Shown piece after piece: positions 24,809 to 34,775 of a stretch of DNA of 64,000 nucleotides (within the stretch, counting starts at the first letter, position 1; each line of letters begins with the position of its first letter). A program made the position numbers and the translations under genes. Under the pieces are notes generated by a model. It was not told the DNA's origin. It saw nothing but the letters and a program-made list of their open reading frames with translations, and ran no database searches. The stretch comes from CALMZY01 sp052033915 (GTDB taxonomy: Bacteria; Verrucomicrobiota; Kiritimatiellia; CAIQIC01; JAGNIJ01). The DNA lies in the NCBI GenBank assembly GCA_052033915.1, contig JBPOJF010000010.1:117527-181526 (forward strand). Reading direction: 5' to 3'.

Positions 24809-26158
24809 TTAGTACGTGTATTCGCTTCCCCCGATGAACTCTCTGATCAAAGAACGTTTCGGCACGCAACGGTCGTCCGGCACGGCCGTCATCGGGTTGA
24901 ACATTTCGAACACGCGCCGCGCGCGCATGTACGCGTCCTGCCGCTTGGCGTCGTCCTTGTACAGGGCCATCGCTTCCGGGAAGAACTTGAACAGCTTGTC
25001 CTTGAGAATCGGCATCTCGAAGGGCATCGCGCTGTTGACCACGTAGTCCACGCTGCCGATGAACGGGATGATGTGCTTGAGTTCGCTGCGGCGAACGTAG
25101 TGCCAGTGGGCGAGTGTCTGAATGGGTTTCAGATTGCGGTGCCAGCTGTCGCGGATCATGCGGCGCAGGAGCCGGTTGTCGGCCCAGCGCATGAACGTGC
25201 CGTCCGAGTTCCGCAACTGGCCGAGCGTTTCGATATACAGGCGGAACTTTTTCTTCGCCTCGATGCTCCGGGTCATCTCGCCGTACAGGCCGTGCAGGCT
25301 GTCGATCAGGAGGATCTGGTTCTTCGCGAGTTTCAACTCGTGCACATCCAGTTGACGCTTGCCGGTCTTGAAGTCGTAGTGCGGCGTTCGGATGGTCTTG
25401 CCGTCCAGGAGCTGGACCAGGTGCTCGTTGATGAGCTTCAGGTCCAGCGCCTGCGGCGTTTCGTAGTCGTAATCGCCGAACTCATCCTTCGGATGCATCT
25501 CGAGATCGAAGAAGTAATGGTCGATGTTGATCGCCACCAGCTCTATGCCGGCTTCTTTCAGTTTCTCGCTCGCCTTGATGGTGGTGGTCGTCTTGCCCGA
25601 GGATGACGGGCCGGCGACGATCACAATGCGGACATCGGCCAGGCGCTCGATGATTTTCTCCGCGCCCGCGCGAACTTCGGCGTCGTACCGCTGCTCGCAG
25701 GCGTTGATGAGGTCCGGAAACTCCCCGCCCGCGATGATCTGGTTCAAGCCGTCCACCGTTTCGCAGCCGTGGTCCATGTTCCAGCGGAGGACTTCGTAGA
25801 TCTTCTTGTAGGGGATGTTGTCGGACGCCTCGATCCTGTGGACGCGGGCCTGCCGGGCCTTCGCGCGCTCGGCGCGGTAGACGATGTAGGCGCGCGCGGT
25901 CTTGACGTGCCCGTGCTTGATCAGCGTGGCTTCGACGACATCCTGGATTTCCTCGACGGAGGGCCAGTGCGGGGGGATGAAGGCCTGAACGAGCGCGTGT
26001 TCCACTTCCTTGGCCAGGAACTCGGCCATTTCGCGGTCCCGCCCGCCGACTTCCGCCGCGGCTTTGAAGATGGCGGTCGCGATGCGCTCGCGGTTGTAGT
26101 CGACGATGTTGCCGTCCCGCTTGACGATCTTTTCGATCGGGCACTTGCTTGAGGTCAT
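24809..26158 (-). CDS. ATP-cone domain fused to a uridine-kinase-like P-loop kinase
   Basis: 449 residues. Residues 9-100 form an ATP-cone (IVKRDGNIVDYNRERIATAI), the nucleotide-sensing module of ribonucleotide reductases and NrdR. From about residue 175 it becomes a uridine kinase/phosphoribulokinase-type domain with P-loop GPSSSGKTTTT (about 182-192), NIDHYFFD, DYDYETPQALDLKLINEHL and LIDSLHGLY. The fold phosphorylates nucleosides or similar using ATP. The fusion suggests allosteric control by ATP/dATP. It lies directly downstream of rpoD, 88 bases away. The substrate is assigned by similarity only. Confidence 0.85.
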   Translation of the reverse strand: MTSSKCPIEKIVKRDGNIVDYNRERIATAIFKAAAEVGGRDREMAEFLAKEVEHALVQAFIPPHWPSVEEIQDVVEATLIKHGHVKTARAYIVYRAERAKARQARVHRIEASDNIPYKKIYEVLRWNMDHGCETVDGLNQIIAGGEFPDLINACEQRYDAEVRAGAEKIIERLADVRIVIVAGPSSSGKTTTTIKASEKLKEAGIELVAINIDHYFFDLEMHPKDEFGDYDYETPQALDLKLINEHLVQLLDGKTIRTPHYDFKTGKRQLDVHELKLAKNQILLIDSLHGLYGEMTRSIEAKKKFRLYIETLGQLRNSDGTFMRWADNRLLRRMIRDSWHRNLKPIQTLAHWHYVRRSELKHIIPFIGSVDYVVNSAMPFEMPILKDKLFKFFPEAMALYKDDAKRQDAYMRARRVFEMFNPMTAVPDDRCVPKRSLIREFIGGSEYTY

Positions 26159-26246
26159 GCGTTCCTCCTCCGGCTCGCTCTACAGCGGCCTATACCGGTA
26201 GAGCGGCCGCGCTGATCTGTAAAGTCATCCGCCGGGGGCCGGCCGC

Positions 26247-28037
<1,791 letters not shown>

Positions 28038-28068
28038 ATCTAATCCAAAATTGGCACAAAAAAGCCCT

Positions 28069-28119
28069 ATTATAGTTACAAGAGTCAAATAGTATTTCTT
28101 TTTCTGCCTCTTCCGTCAA
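28069..28119 (-). promoter_or_regulatory. Candidate promoters in the dnaG-rpoD gap
   Basis: On the minus strand a perfect TATAAT (28069-28074) lies 32 bases ahead of rpoD but has no good -35 at 17 bases. Further upstream TTGACG (28114-28119) and TACTAT (28089-28094) are 19 bases apart. Either or both may drive rpoD separately from dnaG. Confidence 0.35.
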
Positions 28120-28172
28120 GAGCGCTCGTCATCTTTTTTCGACCAAGGGGGCAAGAAGGGCTCTAGGTCCGG

Positions 28173-29978
28173 CTATAGTTCGAGGATCGGCAGTGCCTTC
28201 TCCCAACCCTGTTGCAGCGTCTTGATGTCCAGCGTGAGTTGTTTGCCCTGGAGGTCCAGACGCTCCCGCTCGACGCCCGTGGCGGTCGCGATCCGGCGCC
28301 GCACCTCGGCCCGTTGCCGTTCCAAGCCCTTCTTCCAGATTACGAGAATGATGTCCTTCGCCGCCGATTCAGGGGTCGATTCCTTTCCTCCGACCTTGGG
28401 CGGCGACATCTGAACCTGGGCCGCAAGCCGCCGGCACTCCGCGTCTTCTCCCGCCAATGCGCGGCTGAGATGGTCCGACTCCGCCTCGGGATGCGCCAGC
28501 AGGCGCTCGATAATCTTGCGGCACGACGGATCGCTCAAGAGGTCGAGAGGCAGGTGATTCTGCACGAGGCCCGCCACACTGCCGTGGGAACAGAGCAGTT
28601 CCGCGAGCGCCACTTCCTCCATGGGGTGTTGAACCGGTGCCGGTGTTGCGGCAGGTTCGGGTTCATTGGGCCGCGCGCGCTTCCTGAGAAGTTGGTTCAG
28701 GTCTTCGCGCAGTGCAGTCGCCGTAACGCCCAGTTCCTGCGCGGCCTGCCGGATCAACTGGTCGCGCTGGACCGCCGAGGGCGCCCGACCGATGGTTTCC
28801 AGGACAGAGCGGGCGGCGCGCATCAGCGCGGCCTCGCCGGACAAGTCCTCGCGCGAGCGCAGAATGCCGATCTGGAATGACAGGACCGATTTCGCGTTCT
28901 TCAGGACATCGAGAAACGCCTGTCCGCCTTTCTTGCGAATCAGCGAATCAGGGTCGTCGCCCTTCGGCAACGCGGCAATGCTGACGCTGAACCCGGCGCC
29001 GAGCAGGACCTCGGCTGAACGCAGGGACGCGTCCTGACCGGCTGGGTCGGCGTCGAGCACGATGATGATGGTATCGGCGTATCGTTTCAACAGGCGCGCG
29101 TGGTCGTCGGTCAGCGCCGTGCCCTGCGCCGCGATTGTGGTGTTGATCCCGGCCATGTGGCAGCGGATGACGTCGATCTGTCCCTCGCACAGGATCGCGG
29201 TCTTCGCGTCGAGGATGTTGCGCTTGGCCTTGTCCAGCGCGTAGAGCACGCGGCCTTTCTTGAAGATCGCGGTTTCCGGGCTGTTGACGTACTTGGCCAG
29301 CTTGTCGCTCTTTTCGAGGATGCGTCCGCTGAACCCGATCACGCGGCCCAGTTCGTCGCGGATGGGGAACATCAGGCGGTTGCGGAATCGGTCATACAGG
29401 TCGCCCTGCTCGGACTTCATTATCAACCCGGCCGCGATGAAAAGGTCCACGGAGTATTTCTTCCTCCGGCACCAGCGCAGGAGAACGTTGCGGTCCTCGG
29501 GCGCGTAACCGATCAGGAAGTCTTTAATGGTCTTCCCGTCGATCTCGCGTTCCTGGAGATATTGCCGCGCTTTTTCCGCGCCCGGCATTTCCAGGAGCGC
29601 CCGGTGGAACAGGAGCGCGACCTCCTCGTGAATCTTCAGCAGGGAATCCTTGGCCGGGCCGCCGCTTTCGTCCGTGTGGGTCCATTCCAGCCGGATTCCG
29701 CCGCGTTCCGCGAGCATCCGGGCCGCCGTGGAAAAATCGACGTTCTCGTACTGCATGACGAACTGGAACACGTCGCCGCCCGCGCCGCAGCCGAAGCAGT
29801 GATAGATTTGCCGCTGCGGGTTGACGTTGAACGACGGCGTCTTTTCCTTGTGGAACGGACACAGCGCCTTGTGCGTGGACCCGGCGCGCTTGAGCTGGAG
29901 ATACGAGCCGACGACATCGACGATGTCGTTCGCCGCGCGGATGTTTTCGAGGACGTTTTTGGGAATGACCTTGGACAT
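28173..29978 (-). CDS. dnaG: DNA primase
   Basis: 601 residues. It makes RNA primers for replication. The N-terminal zinc finger has CPFHKEKTPSFNV and CFGCGAGGD (C40, H43, C61, C64 approximately). The central TOPRIM/RNA polymerase core includes VIGFSGRILEKSDKLAKY, ALCEGQIDVI-type sequence and VLDADPAGQDA. The C-terminal helicase-binding domain is present. It is a full-length bacterial primase. It ends about 135 bases upstream of rpoD, which has its own candidate promoter. Confidence 0.97.
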   Translation of the reverse strand: MSKVIPKNVLENIRAANDIVDVVGSYLQLKRAGSTHKALCPFHKEKTPSFNVNPQRQIYHCFGCGAGGDVFQFVMQYENVDFSTAARMLAERGGIRLEWTHTDESGGPAKDSLLKIHEEVALLFHRALLEMPGAEKARQYLQEREIDGKTIKDFLIGYAPEDRNVLLRWCRRKKYSVDLFIAAGLIMKSEQGDLYDRFRNRLMFPIRDELGRVIGFSGRILEKSDKLAKYVNSPETAIFKKGRVLYALDKAKRNILDAKTAILCEGQIDVIRCHMAGINTTIAAQGTALTDDHARLLKRYADTIIIVLDADPAGQDASLRSAEVLLGAGFSVSIAALPKGDDPDSLIRKKGGQAFLDVLKNAKSVLSFQIGILRSREDLSGEAALMRAARSVLETIGRAPSAVQRDQLIRQAAQELGVTATALREDLNQLLRKRARPNEPEPAATPAPVQHPMEEVALAELLCSHGSVAGLVQNHLPLDLLSDPSCRKIIERLLAHPEAESDHLSRALAGEDAECRRLAAQVQMSPPKVGGKESTPESAAKDIILVIWKKGLERQRAEVRRRIATATGVERERLDLQGKQLTLDIKTLQQGWEKALPILEL

Positions 29979-30004
29979 ACAGACGGCCCGATAGTCGGTA
30001 CGGC

Positions 30005-30619
30005 TTACTCTTCGCTGCCCGCGGGGATTTCCTCCCCCGGGATCGGTTCCCAGTCGCGGTCTTCCTCGGCCGCCGACTCTTCTTCGACCGCGGGATACTC
30101 CTTCCGGCGGATTTGCAGTTCGGGATATTCCTCCAACATCTTCTCGTACACCGGCCCGAGCGTGTTGAAGACGGAACTGCCGAACACCGATTCCTCGGCG
30201 ACGAGCCGGTGGATGTCTTCGTGCGGCAGCAACGCCATCAGCAGAGTCAGCGCGCCCGCGACGACCGTCATCCGGATGCCGCCCGCCAGCAGACCGCCGA
30301 TCTTCTCGATCTTCCCTTTAAACGAGAACTCCATGAGGCTCCGCAGGACAAGCCGCAGGATTCGCATCAGGAGATAGGCGCCCGCGAGCGCGAGCGTGAA
30401 GGCCGCCGCATTGGCCGCGGAATCGGAAAGCCGCGTGTTCTCCGCCAGGTAGTTTCCGAGGGGTCGGTAGCCGTACCAGCCGCCGACGACCGCCACGGCC
30501 GCGCTGAACAACCCGGCCAGTTCGCCGGAAAGCCCCTTCATGTACCCGCGGATCAGGCCGAAGAGGATCAAAATGACGACGAGGATATCTACAATATTGA
30601 AATGCGTAGAGGTATCCAT
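30005..30619 (-). CDS. CvpA family membrane protein
   Basis: 204 residues from ATG 30619. Four membrane helices with NIVDILVVILILFGLIRGYMKG near the N-terminus match CvpA, first linked to colicin V production and in general to envelope integrity. A long acidic C-terminal tail (EEESAAEEDRDWEPIPGEE) is unusual for the family and could bind basic partners. It lies just upstream of dnaG on the same strand, about 26 bases away. A palindrome lies 56 bases ahead of its start. Confidence 0.85.
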   Translation of the reverse strand: MDTSTHFNIVDILVVILILFGLIRGYMKGLSGELAGLFSAAVAVVGGWYGYRPLGNYLAENTRLSDSAANAAAFTLALAGAYLLMRILRLVLRSLMEFSFKGKIEKIGGLLAGGIRMTVVAGALTLLMALLPHEDIHRLVAEESVFGSSVFNTLGPVYEKMLEEYPELQIRRKEYPAVEEESAAEEDRDWEPIPGEEIPAGSEE

Positions 30620-30674
30620 GGCTGGGCATACGTTAAGGGTTGGGGGCAGACGCGGCAAGAAGACTTTCCGGGCC

Positions 30675-30699
30675 CATTTTTCCAAACCTTGGAAAAATG
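30675..30699. promoter_or_regulatory. Palindrome with TCCAAACCTTGGA core upstream of cvpA
   Basis: A perfect 11-bp inverted repeat (CATTTTTCCAA / TTGGAAAAATG) with a 3-base centre. The identical 13-mer core occurs in inverse orientation at 49607-49619. It may be an operator or a hairpin in the leader RNA. The 180 bases between cvpA and the NUDIX gene contain no other gene. Confidence 0.5.
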
Positions 30700-30801
30700 C
30701 CGTCATGCGGGTTTGATTTCAAGGCGCGTCGGGCTCGATCTCGCCGTGGAGCGGCAGCGGGATCAGCCGGACGGTGAAGTAGCCGAGGCCGTTGTCGTCG
30801 A

Positions 30802-31305
30802 TCAAAACGCAAGCTCGCAGCCCAGCATCGTGTCGCCGTCAAAAAGAAAGCGCCCGGTGAACTTCCTGCCGGCGAGCATCGACGGGAGCCAGACCCGGTC
30901 ATCCGCCCACATCTCCTGGTACGGAATGTGTTTCTCGGAAATCCACAGCGGTTTGGCCTCGACGGTTTCCTTCGGCCGTCCCCGGAGGCCCGTCGCGGTG
31001 AAGACATAGCCGTGGATCGAGTGGCCGTTCGTGAACTGGAACATCAACTCGCCGGCCTTCCGGACGCCGGTCGGAGTGACGCAGAGTTCCTCCCGCACCT
31101 CGCGGATGGCGCACTGCCGCGGCGTTTCGCCCGGATCGATCCGCCCGCCGGGGCCGTTGATCTTGCCCGCGCCGAGCCCGCGTTTTTTATGAATGAGGAG
31201 GACTTTGCCGTTCTTGCGGACGAAGAGGAGCGTGGCGCGCTCGACGGGTTCCCATGACGACCAGTCGATGTCTGAGAATCTGCGTTGTGTTTTTCGTTTG
31301 GTCAT
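30802..31305 (-). CDS. NUDIX hydrolase (MTH1-like)
   Basis: 167 residues. The Nudix box lies around residues 53-75 (GGRIDPGETPRQCAIREVREE). The usual Gly of the box after REVREEL is replaced by Cys (LCV). The preceding GLGAGKINGPGG resembles the oxidised-purine nucleotide sanitizing group (MutT/MTH1). It likely hydrolyses a nucleoside di- or triphosphate derivative, with the exact substrate unclear. Its start codon lies within a heptad-type repeat shared with the end of metH, 32 bases away. Confidence 0.88.
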   Translation of the reverse strand: MTKRKTQRRFSDIDWSSWEPVERATLLFVRKNGKVLLIHKKRGLGAGKINGPGGRIDPGETPRQCAIREVREELCVTPTGVRKAGELMFQFTNGHSIHGYVFTATGLRGRPKETVEAKPLWISEKHIPYQEMWADDRVWLPSMLAGRKFTGRFLFDGDTMLGCELAF

Positions 31306-31346
31306 TCCGTCATTCGCCCGTCATGAGGACTTCGTCATTAGACATT
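31301..31346. repeat. Heptad-periodic repeat (CATTCGT type) between NUDIX and metH genes
   Basis: Consecutive 7-mers such as GTCATTC, CGTCATT, CGCCCGT, CATGAGG, ACTTCGT, CATTAGA cover the NUDIX start codon and the metH stop codon. Only one arm is seen here. Confidence 0.5.
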
Positions 31347-34300
31347 GAAATACTTTGCCCTCGGATGATGGGCGATCAACGCGGACGTGCTGATTTCGGG
31401 ATCCAGCATGAAGCTTTCGGTGACCGCCACTTTGATCTTTTCTGTATGGACAAGTTCGCACACGATCCTGTTCATCGAAAGATCGGGACAGGCGGAGTAG
31501 CCGAAGCTGTAGCGCGAGCCTCGGTACTTCTGGGCGATGGGGTCCTGGGCGCTCATGTCGGGGTCAACGAACCCCATCTCCCGGCGCATCTGCGCGTGCC
31601 AGTACTCGGCCAGCGCGTCGGTCAACTCCACGGCGAATCCGTGCAGAAGGAAGTAGTCCTGGTACCTGTCCTTTTTCAGGAGTTCGATGTTTTTGGACGC
31701 GAGGCCCTTGCCCAGCGTGACGACCATGAAGCCGACGACATCCTCGTCCCAGCGGAAGAAATCCGGGATGGACAGGGAGGGCGGGTGGGGTTGTCGCGGG
31801 AAGCGCAGGGGAATCGGATCGGCTTTTTCATCGGGGCGAACCCAGAGCGTGTCGCCGTCCGCGCGGCAGCGGAAATAGCCGTAGGCCGCGCACGGGATGA
31901 GCAGGCCGTTGGTCTCGCAATTCTTCTTCATGGCGTCCAGCTTCGGCTGAACTTCGTGCGCGAGGATTTTTTCGTATTCCTCGTCGGACAAATTGCCGCG
32001 CCGGAAGCCCCAGCGGCCGCGGACCAGCGCCGTTTCGTTGAGGTAGGGGTAGAGATCTTCCAGGCGGATGTCGTTCGCCACGCGCGCGCCGAAAAACGGC
32101 ACGGCCGGCGGCAGGGCGGAAAGATCGATGGACGCCGGCGCCGCTTGTGCTTCCGGCGCGGCGGATTTCGTTTCGCGCGGCGGGGTCTTGTCCAGACGGC
32201 CGCCTTTCTCGCGGGCGCGCATGTAGGTCAGGCCTTCAAACGCGTCCTTGCAGTAGAGGACCGGATGGGAGTACTGCGGCTGACACTCGTTCGCGACGAA
32301 GCCGGGCGTCAGCGCGGCGCCGCCGAGGAAGACGGGAATGTCCATTCCGGCCGATTCGAGCACTTTCAAGTTATCCGCCATGATGGCCGCGGACTTTACC
32401 AGCAGGCCGCTCATCCCGAGCACGTCGGCCTTGTGTTCCTTCACGGCCTGAATCATCTGCTCGACCGGCACCTTGGTACCGATGTTGACGACCTTGAATC
32501 CGTTGTTGCTGAGGATGATGTCCACCAGGTTTTTTCCGATGTCGTGGACATCGCCCGCGACGGTGGCGATGACCATCGTGCCGCGGCCGGCGGCGGAATC
32601 ATCCTTCTCCATGTGCGGCTTGATCAAGTCCACGGCCTTCTTCATCACCTCGGCCGATTTCAGCACAAACGGAAGCTGCAGGATGCCCTCGTTGAACAGC
32701 CGCCCGACTTCCTTCATCGCGGGAATCAGGAGCGTGTTCAGGATGTCTTCCGCCTTGCGGGTTTGCAGCAGCGCCGGGATGATCTCCCCGAGGAGGGGCG
32801 CCTTGCCCTTGATGACGGCGTCGGCGACGGCCTCTTCCGGCGATTTCGCCGCCTTCGCGGTCGCGGGTTCCTCGACCGCGGTCTCGAAGAAGTGGATGAA
32901 GTTCTCCAGCGGATCGCCGCCTGAGTGGTCGTTGTTCAGCAGGGCCTCGGCCGCCTTGACGGCGTCATGCGGAATCTGGTTGAGCGGCGCGATGGTTGCG
33001 ACGTTGATGATGCAGGCGTCCAGACCGGCCTTCAGGCATTGGTCCAGGAAGACCGCGTTCAGAACCTTGCGGCCTGCCGGCTTGAGGCCGAATGAAATAT
33101 TCGACAGCCCGAGCAGGGTCCGCACGCCGGGTAATTCCGCCTTGATCCGTTGGATGGCGTTGATCGTCTCGACGGCGGAGGTCCGCAGGTTCTCATCGCC
33201 GCTGCCGATCGTGAACGTCAGCGCGTCGATGAACAGGTCGCCGCGGCTCAGGCCGCGCTTCTCGCAGAACTCCACCAATCGTTTGGCGACGGCCGTCTTG
33301 CGCTCCGCATTCATGGCCATGCCGGTTTCGTCGATGGTCAGGCAGACCAGGGCGGCGCCGTAGCGGCGGGCCAGGTCGGCAACCTGCGCGGCTTTTTCCT
33401 CGCCGGATTCGAAATGGATGGAGTTGATGATCGCGCGGCCGCCGTACCGCTTCAGCGCCTCCTCGGCGATGTTGGCCTGCGTCGTGTCGATCATCAGCGG
33501 CACGCGGCATTCGCGGCCCGCGCGCGCGACGAGGGTCTGGATATCCTTGAGTTCGTCGCGGCCCGCGTAGGCGCAGCTCAGGTCCACCACATGCGCGCCG
33601 ACTTCCTCCTGCTCGGTCAGGATGCCGAATGCGGCATCGTAGTTGTCCGCCAGCAGGGCGTCGCGGAACTTCTTGGAGCCGGTGGCGTTCGCGCGTTCGC
33701 CGATGTAGAGCGGCGGCGGCGACTGTGTCAGGTCCACCGGCGAGAAAACGCTGGCGACCTGTTCAGGCGGCTTGACCTTGCGCTCGGGCGCCGGGAATCC
33801 GTCCGTGGCGAGCCGCAGTTTGAGAATGTGATCCGGGGTCGTTCCGCAGCAGCCGCCGATCAGGTTGATGCCGATGTCGCGCGCGAGCCCTCCCAGGGCG
33901 GCGCCGAACGCGAACGGCCCCAGCGGATACGAGACCTGGCCGTCCTTGATCTCGGGCAGACCGGCATTCGGCATGCAGCCGATCGGGCCCGGCCAGTTCC
34001 GCGCGAGATAATCCAGGTGGATCTGCATCGCCTCCGGGCCCGTGGCGCAGTTCAAGCCGAGGATATCCACGGGGAACGGCAGAAGCGCCGCAACGACCGC
34101 CTGAATGTTCGAGCCGATCAGGAGGGCGCCCGTCTGCTCGACCGTGACGGAGACGTAGATCGGCACGGTGTGTTTCCGGCCGATCACCTTGTCGTACGCG
34201 ACAAGGCCCGCCTTGATCTGCAACAGATCCTGGCAGGTCTCGAAGAGGAGGCAGTCCACGCCGCCGTCCACAAGTCCTTCGATCTGTTTCTGGATTGCGT

Positions 34301-34706
34301 CGCACAAGGTGTCGAACGGAATCTGTCCCAGCGTGGGCAGCTTGGCGCCCGGCCCGATCGATCCGAGGACGAAGCGGGGCAACTGGTGTGTCGTGTGCTT
34401 GTCGGCCGCCTCGCGCGCGAGGCGCGCTCCCGCGCGGTTGATTTCGAGGGTCTTGTCCGCGAGCCCGTACTCGCCGAGCGTGATGGGCGAGGCGCCGAAG
34501 GTGTTGGTCTCGACGGCGTCGCTTCCCGCCTGGAAATAGGCCGAATGAATGGATCGGATGATGTCCGGCGCGGTGAGGTTGAGCAGCTCGTTGCAGCCCT
34601 CCTTGCCCTGCCAGGCGTCGGCAGGGACATTGCGCGCCTGGATCTGCGTGCCCATGGCGCCGTCGGCCAGGATGACCCGTTTGCGAATATGCTCAAGCAG
34701 GCTCAT
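31338..34706 (-). CDS. metH: Cobalamin-dependent methionine synthase
   Basis: 1122 residues, a full four-module MetH. The N-terminal homocysteine domain has zinc cysteines in LNCATGPEAM and GGCCGTTPDHI. The methyltetrahydrofolate domain (IGERANATGSKKFRDALL) follows. The B12 domain has DVHDIGKNLVDIILSNNGF near residue 722, and the C-terminal reactivation domain ends in YSFGYSACPDLSMNRI. It is about 100 residues shorter than E. coli MetH through shorter linkers. No cobalamin or SAM riboswitch is visible in the short gap upstream (34707-34775). Confidence 0.96.
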   Translation of the reverse strand: MSLLEHIRKRVILADGAMGTQIQARNVPADAWQGKEGCNELLNLTAPDIIRSIHSAYFQAGSDAVETNTFGASPITLGEYGLADKTLEINRAGARLAREAADKHTTHQLPRFVLGSIGPGAKLPTLGQIPFDTLCDAIQKQIEGLVDGGVDCLLFETCQDLLQIKAGLVAYDKVIGRKHTVPIYVSVTVEQTGALLIGSNIQAVVAALLPFPVDILGLNCATGPEAMQIHLDYLARNWPGPIGCMPNAGLPEIKDGQVSYPLGPFAFGAALGGLARDIGINLIGGCCGTTPDHILKLRLATDGFPAPERKVKPPEQVASVFSPVDLTQSPPPLYIGERANATGSKKFRDALLADNYDAAFGILTEQEEVGAHVVDLSCAYAGRDELKDIQTLVARAGRECRVPLMIDTTQANIAEEALKRYGGRAIINSIHFESGEEKAAQVADLARRYGAALVCLTIDETGMAMNAERKTAVAKRLVEFCEKRGLSRGDLFIDALTFTIGSGDENLRTSAVETINAIQRIKAELPGVRTLLGLSNISFGLKPAGRKVLNAVFLDQCLKAGLDACIINVATIAPLNQIPHDAVKAAEALLNNDHSGGDPLENFIHFFETAVEEPATAKAAKSPEEAVADAVIKGKAPLLGEIIPALLQTRKAEDILNTLLIPAMKEVGRLFNEGILQLPFVLKSAEVMKKAVDLIKPHMEKDDSAAGRGTMVIATVAGDVHDIGKNLVDIILSNNGFKVVNIGTKVPVEQMIQAVKEHKADVLGMSGLLVKSAAIMADNLKVLESAGMDIPVFLGGAALTPGFVANECQPQYSHPVLYCKDAFEGLTYMRAREKGGRLDKTPPRETKSAAPEAQAAPASIDLSALPPAVPFFGARVANDIRLEDLYPYLNETALVRGRWGFRRGNLSDEEYEKILAHEVQPKLDAMKKNCETNGLLIPCAAYGYFRCRADGDTLWVRPDEKADPIPLRFPRQPHPPSLSIPDFFRWDEDVVGFMVVTLGKGLASKNIELLKKDRYQDYFLLHGFAVELTDALAEYWHAQMRREMGFVDPDMSAQDPIAQKYRGSRYSFGYSACPDLSMNRIVCELVHTEKIKVAVTESFMLDPEISTSALIAHHPRAKYFNV

Positions 34707-34775
34707 GTCGGTGTTTCCTAACGCAAACCACGGTGTTTTAGCAATCCCCCAGGTACAGCGCGAGGTCCGTGTTTG

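Noticed and set aside
26176..26205. Terminator between rpoD and the ATP-cone kinase
   Set aside because: A GCTCTAC/GTAGAGC hairpin exists, but it lacks a T-run on the minus strand, so it was not listed as a terminator.
33150..34721. Long open frame antisense to metH
   Set aside because: No domain or ribosome site, and the real gene on the minus strand has all MetH modules.
34707..34775. Cobalamin or SAM riboswitch upstream of metH
   Set aside because: The gap is under 70 bases and shows no B12-box or SAM-type core. A riboswitch would need more space.
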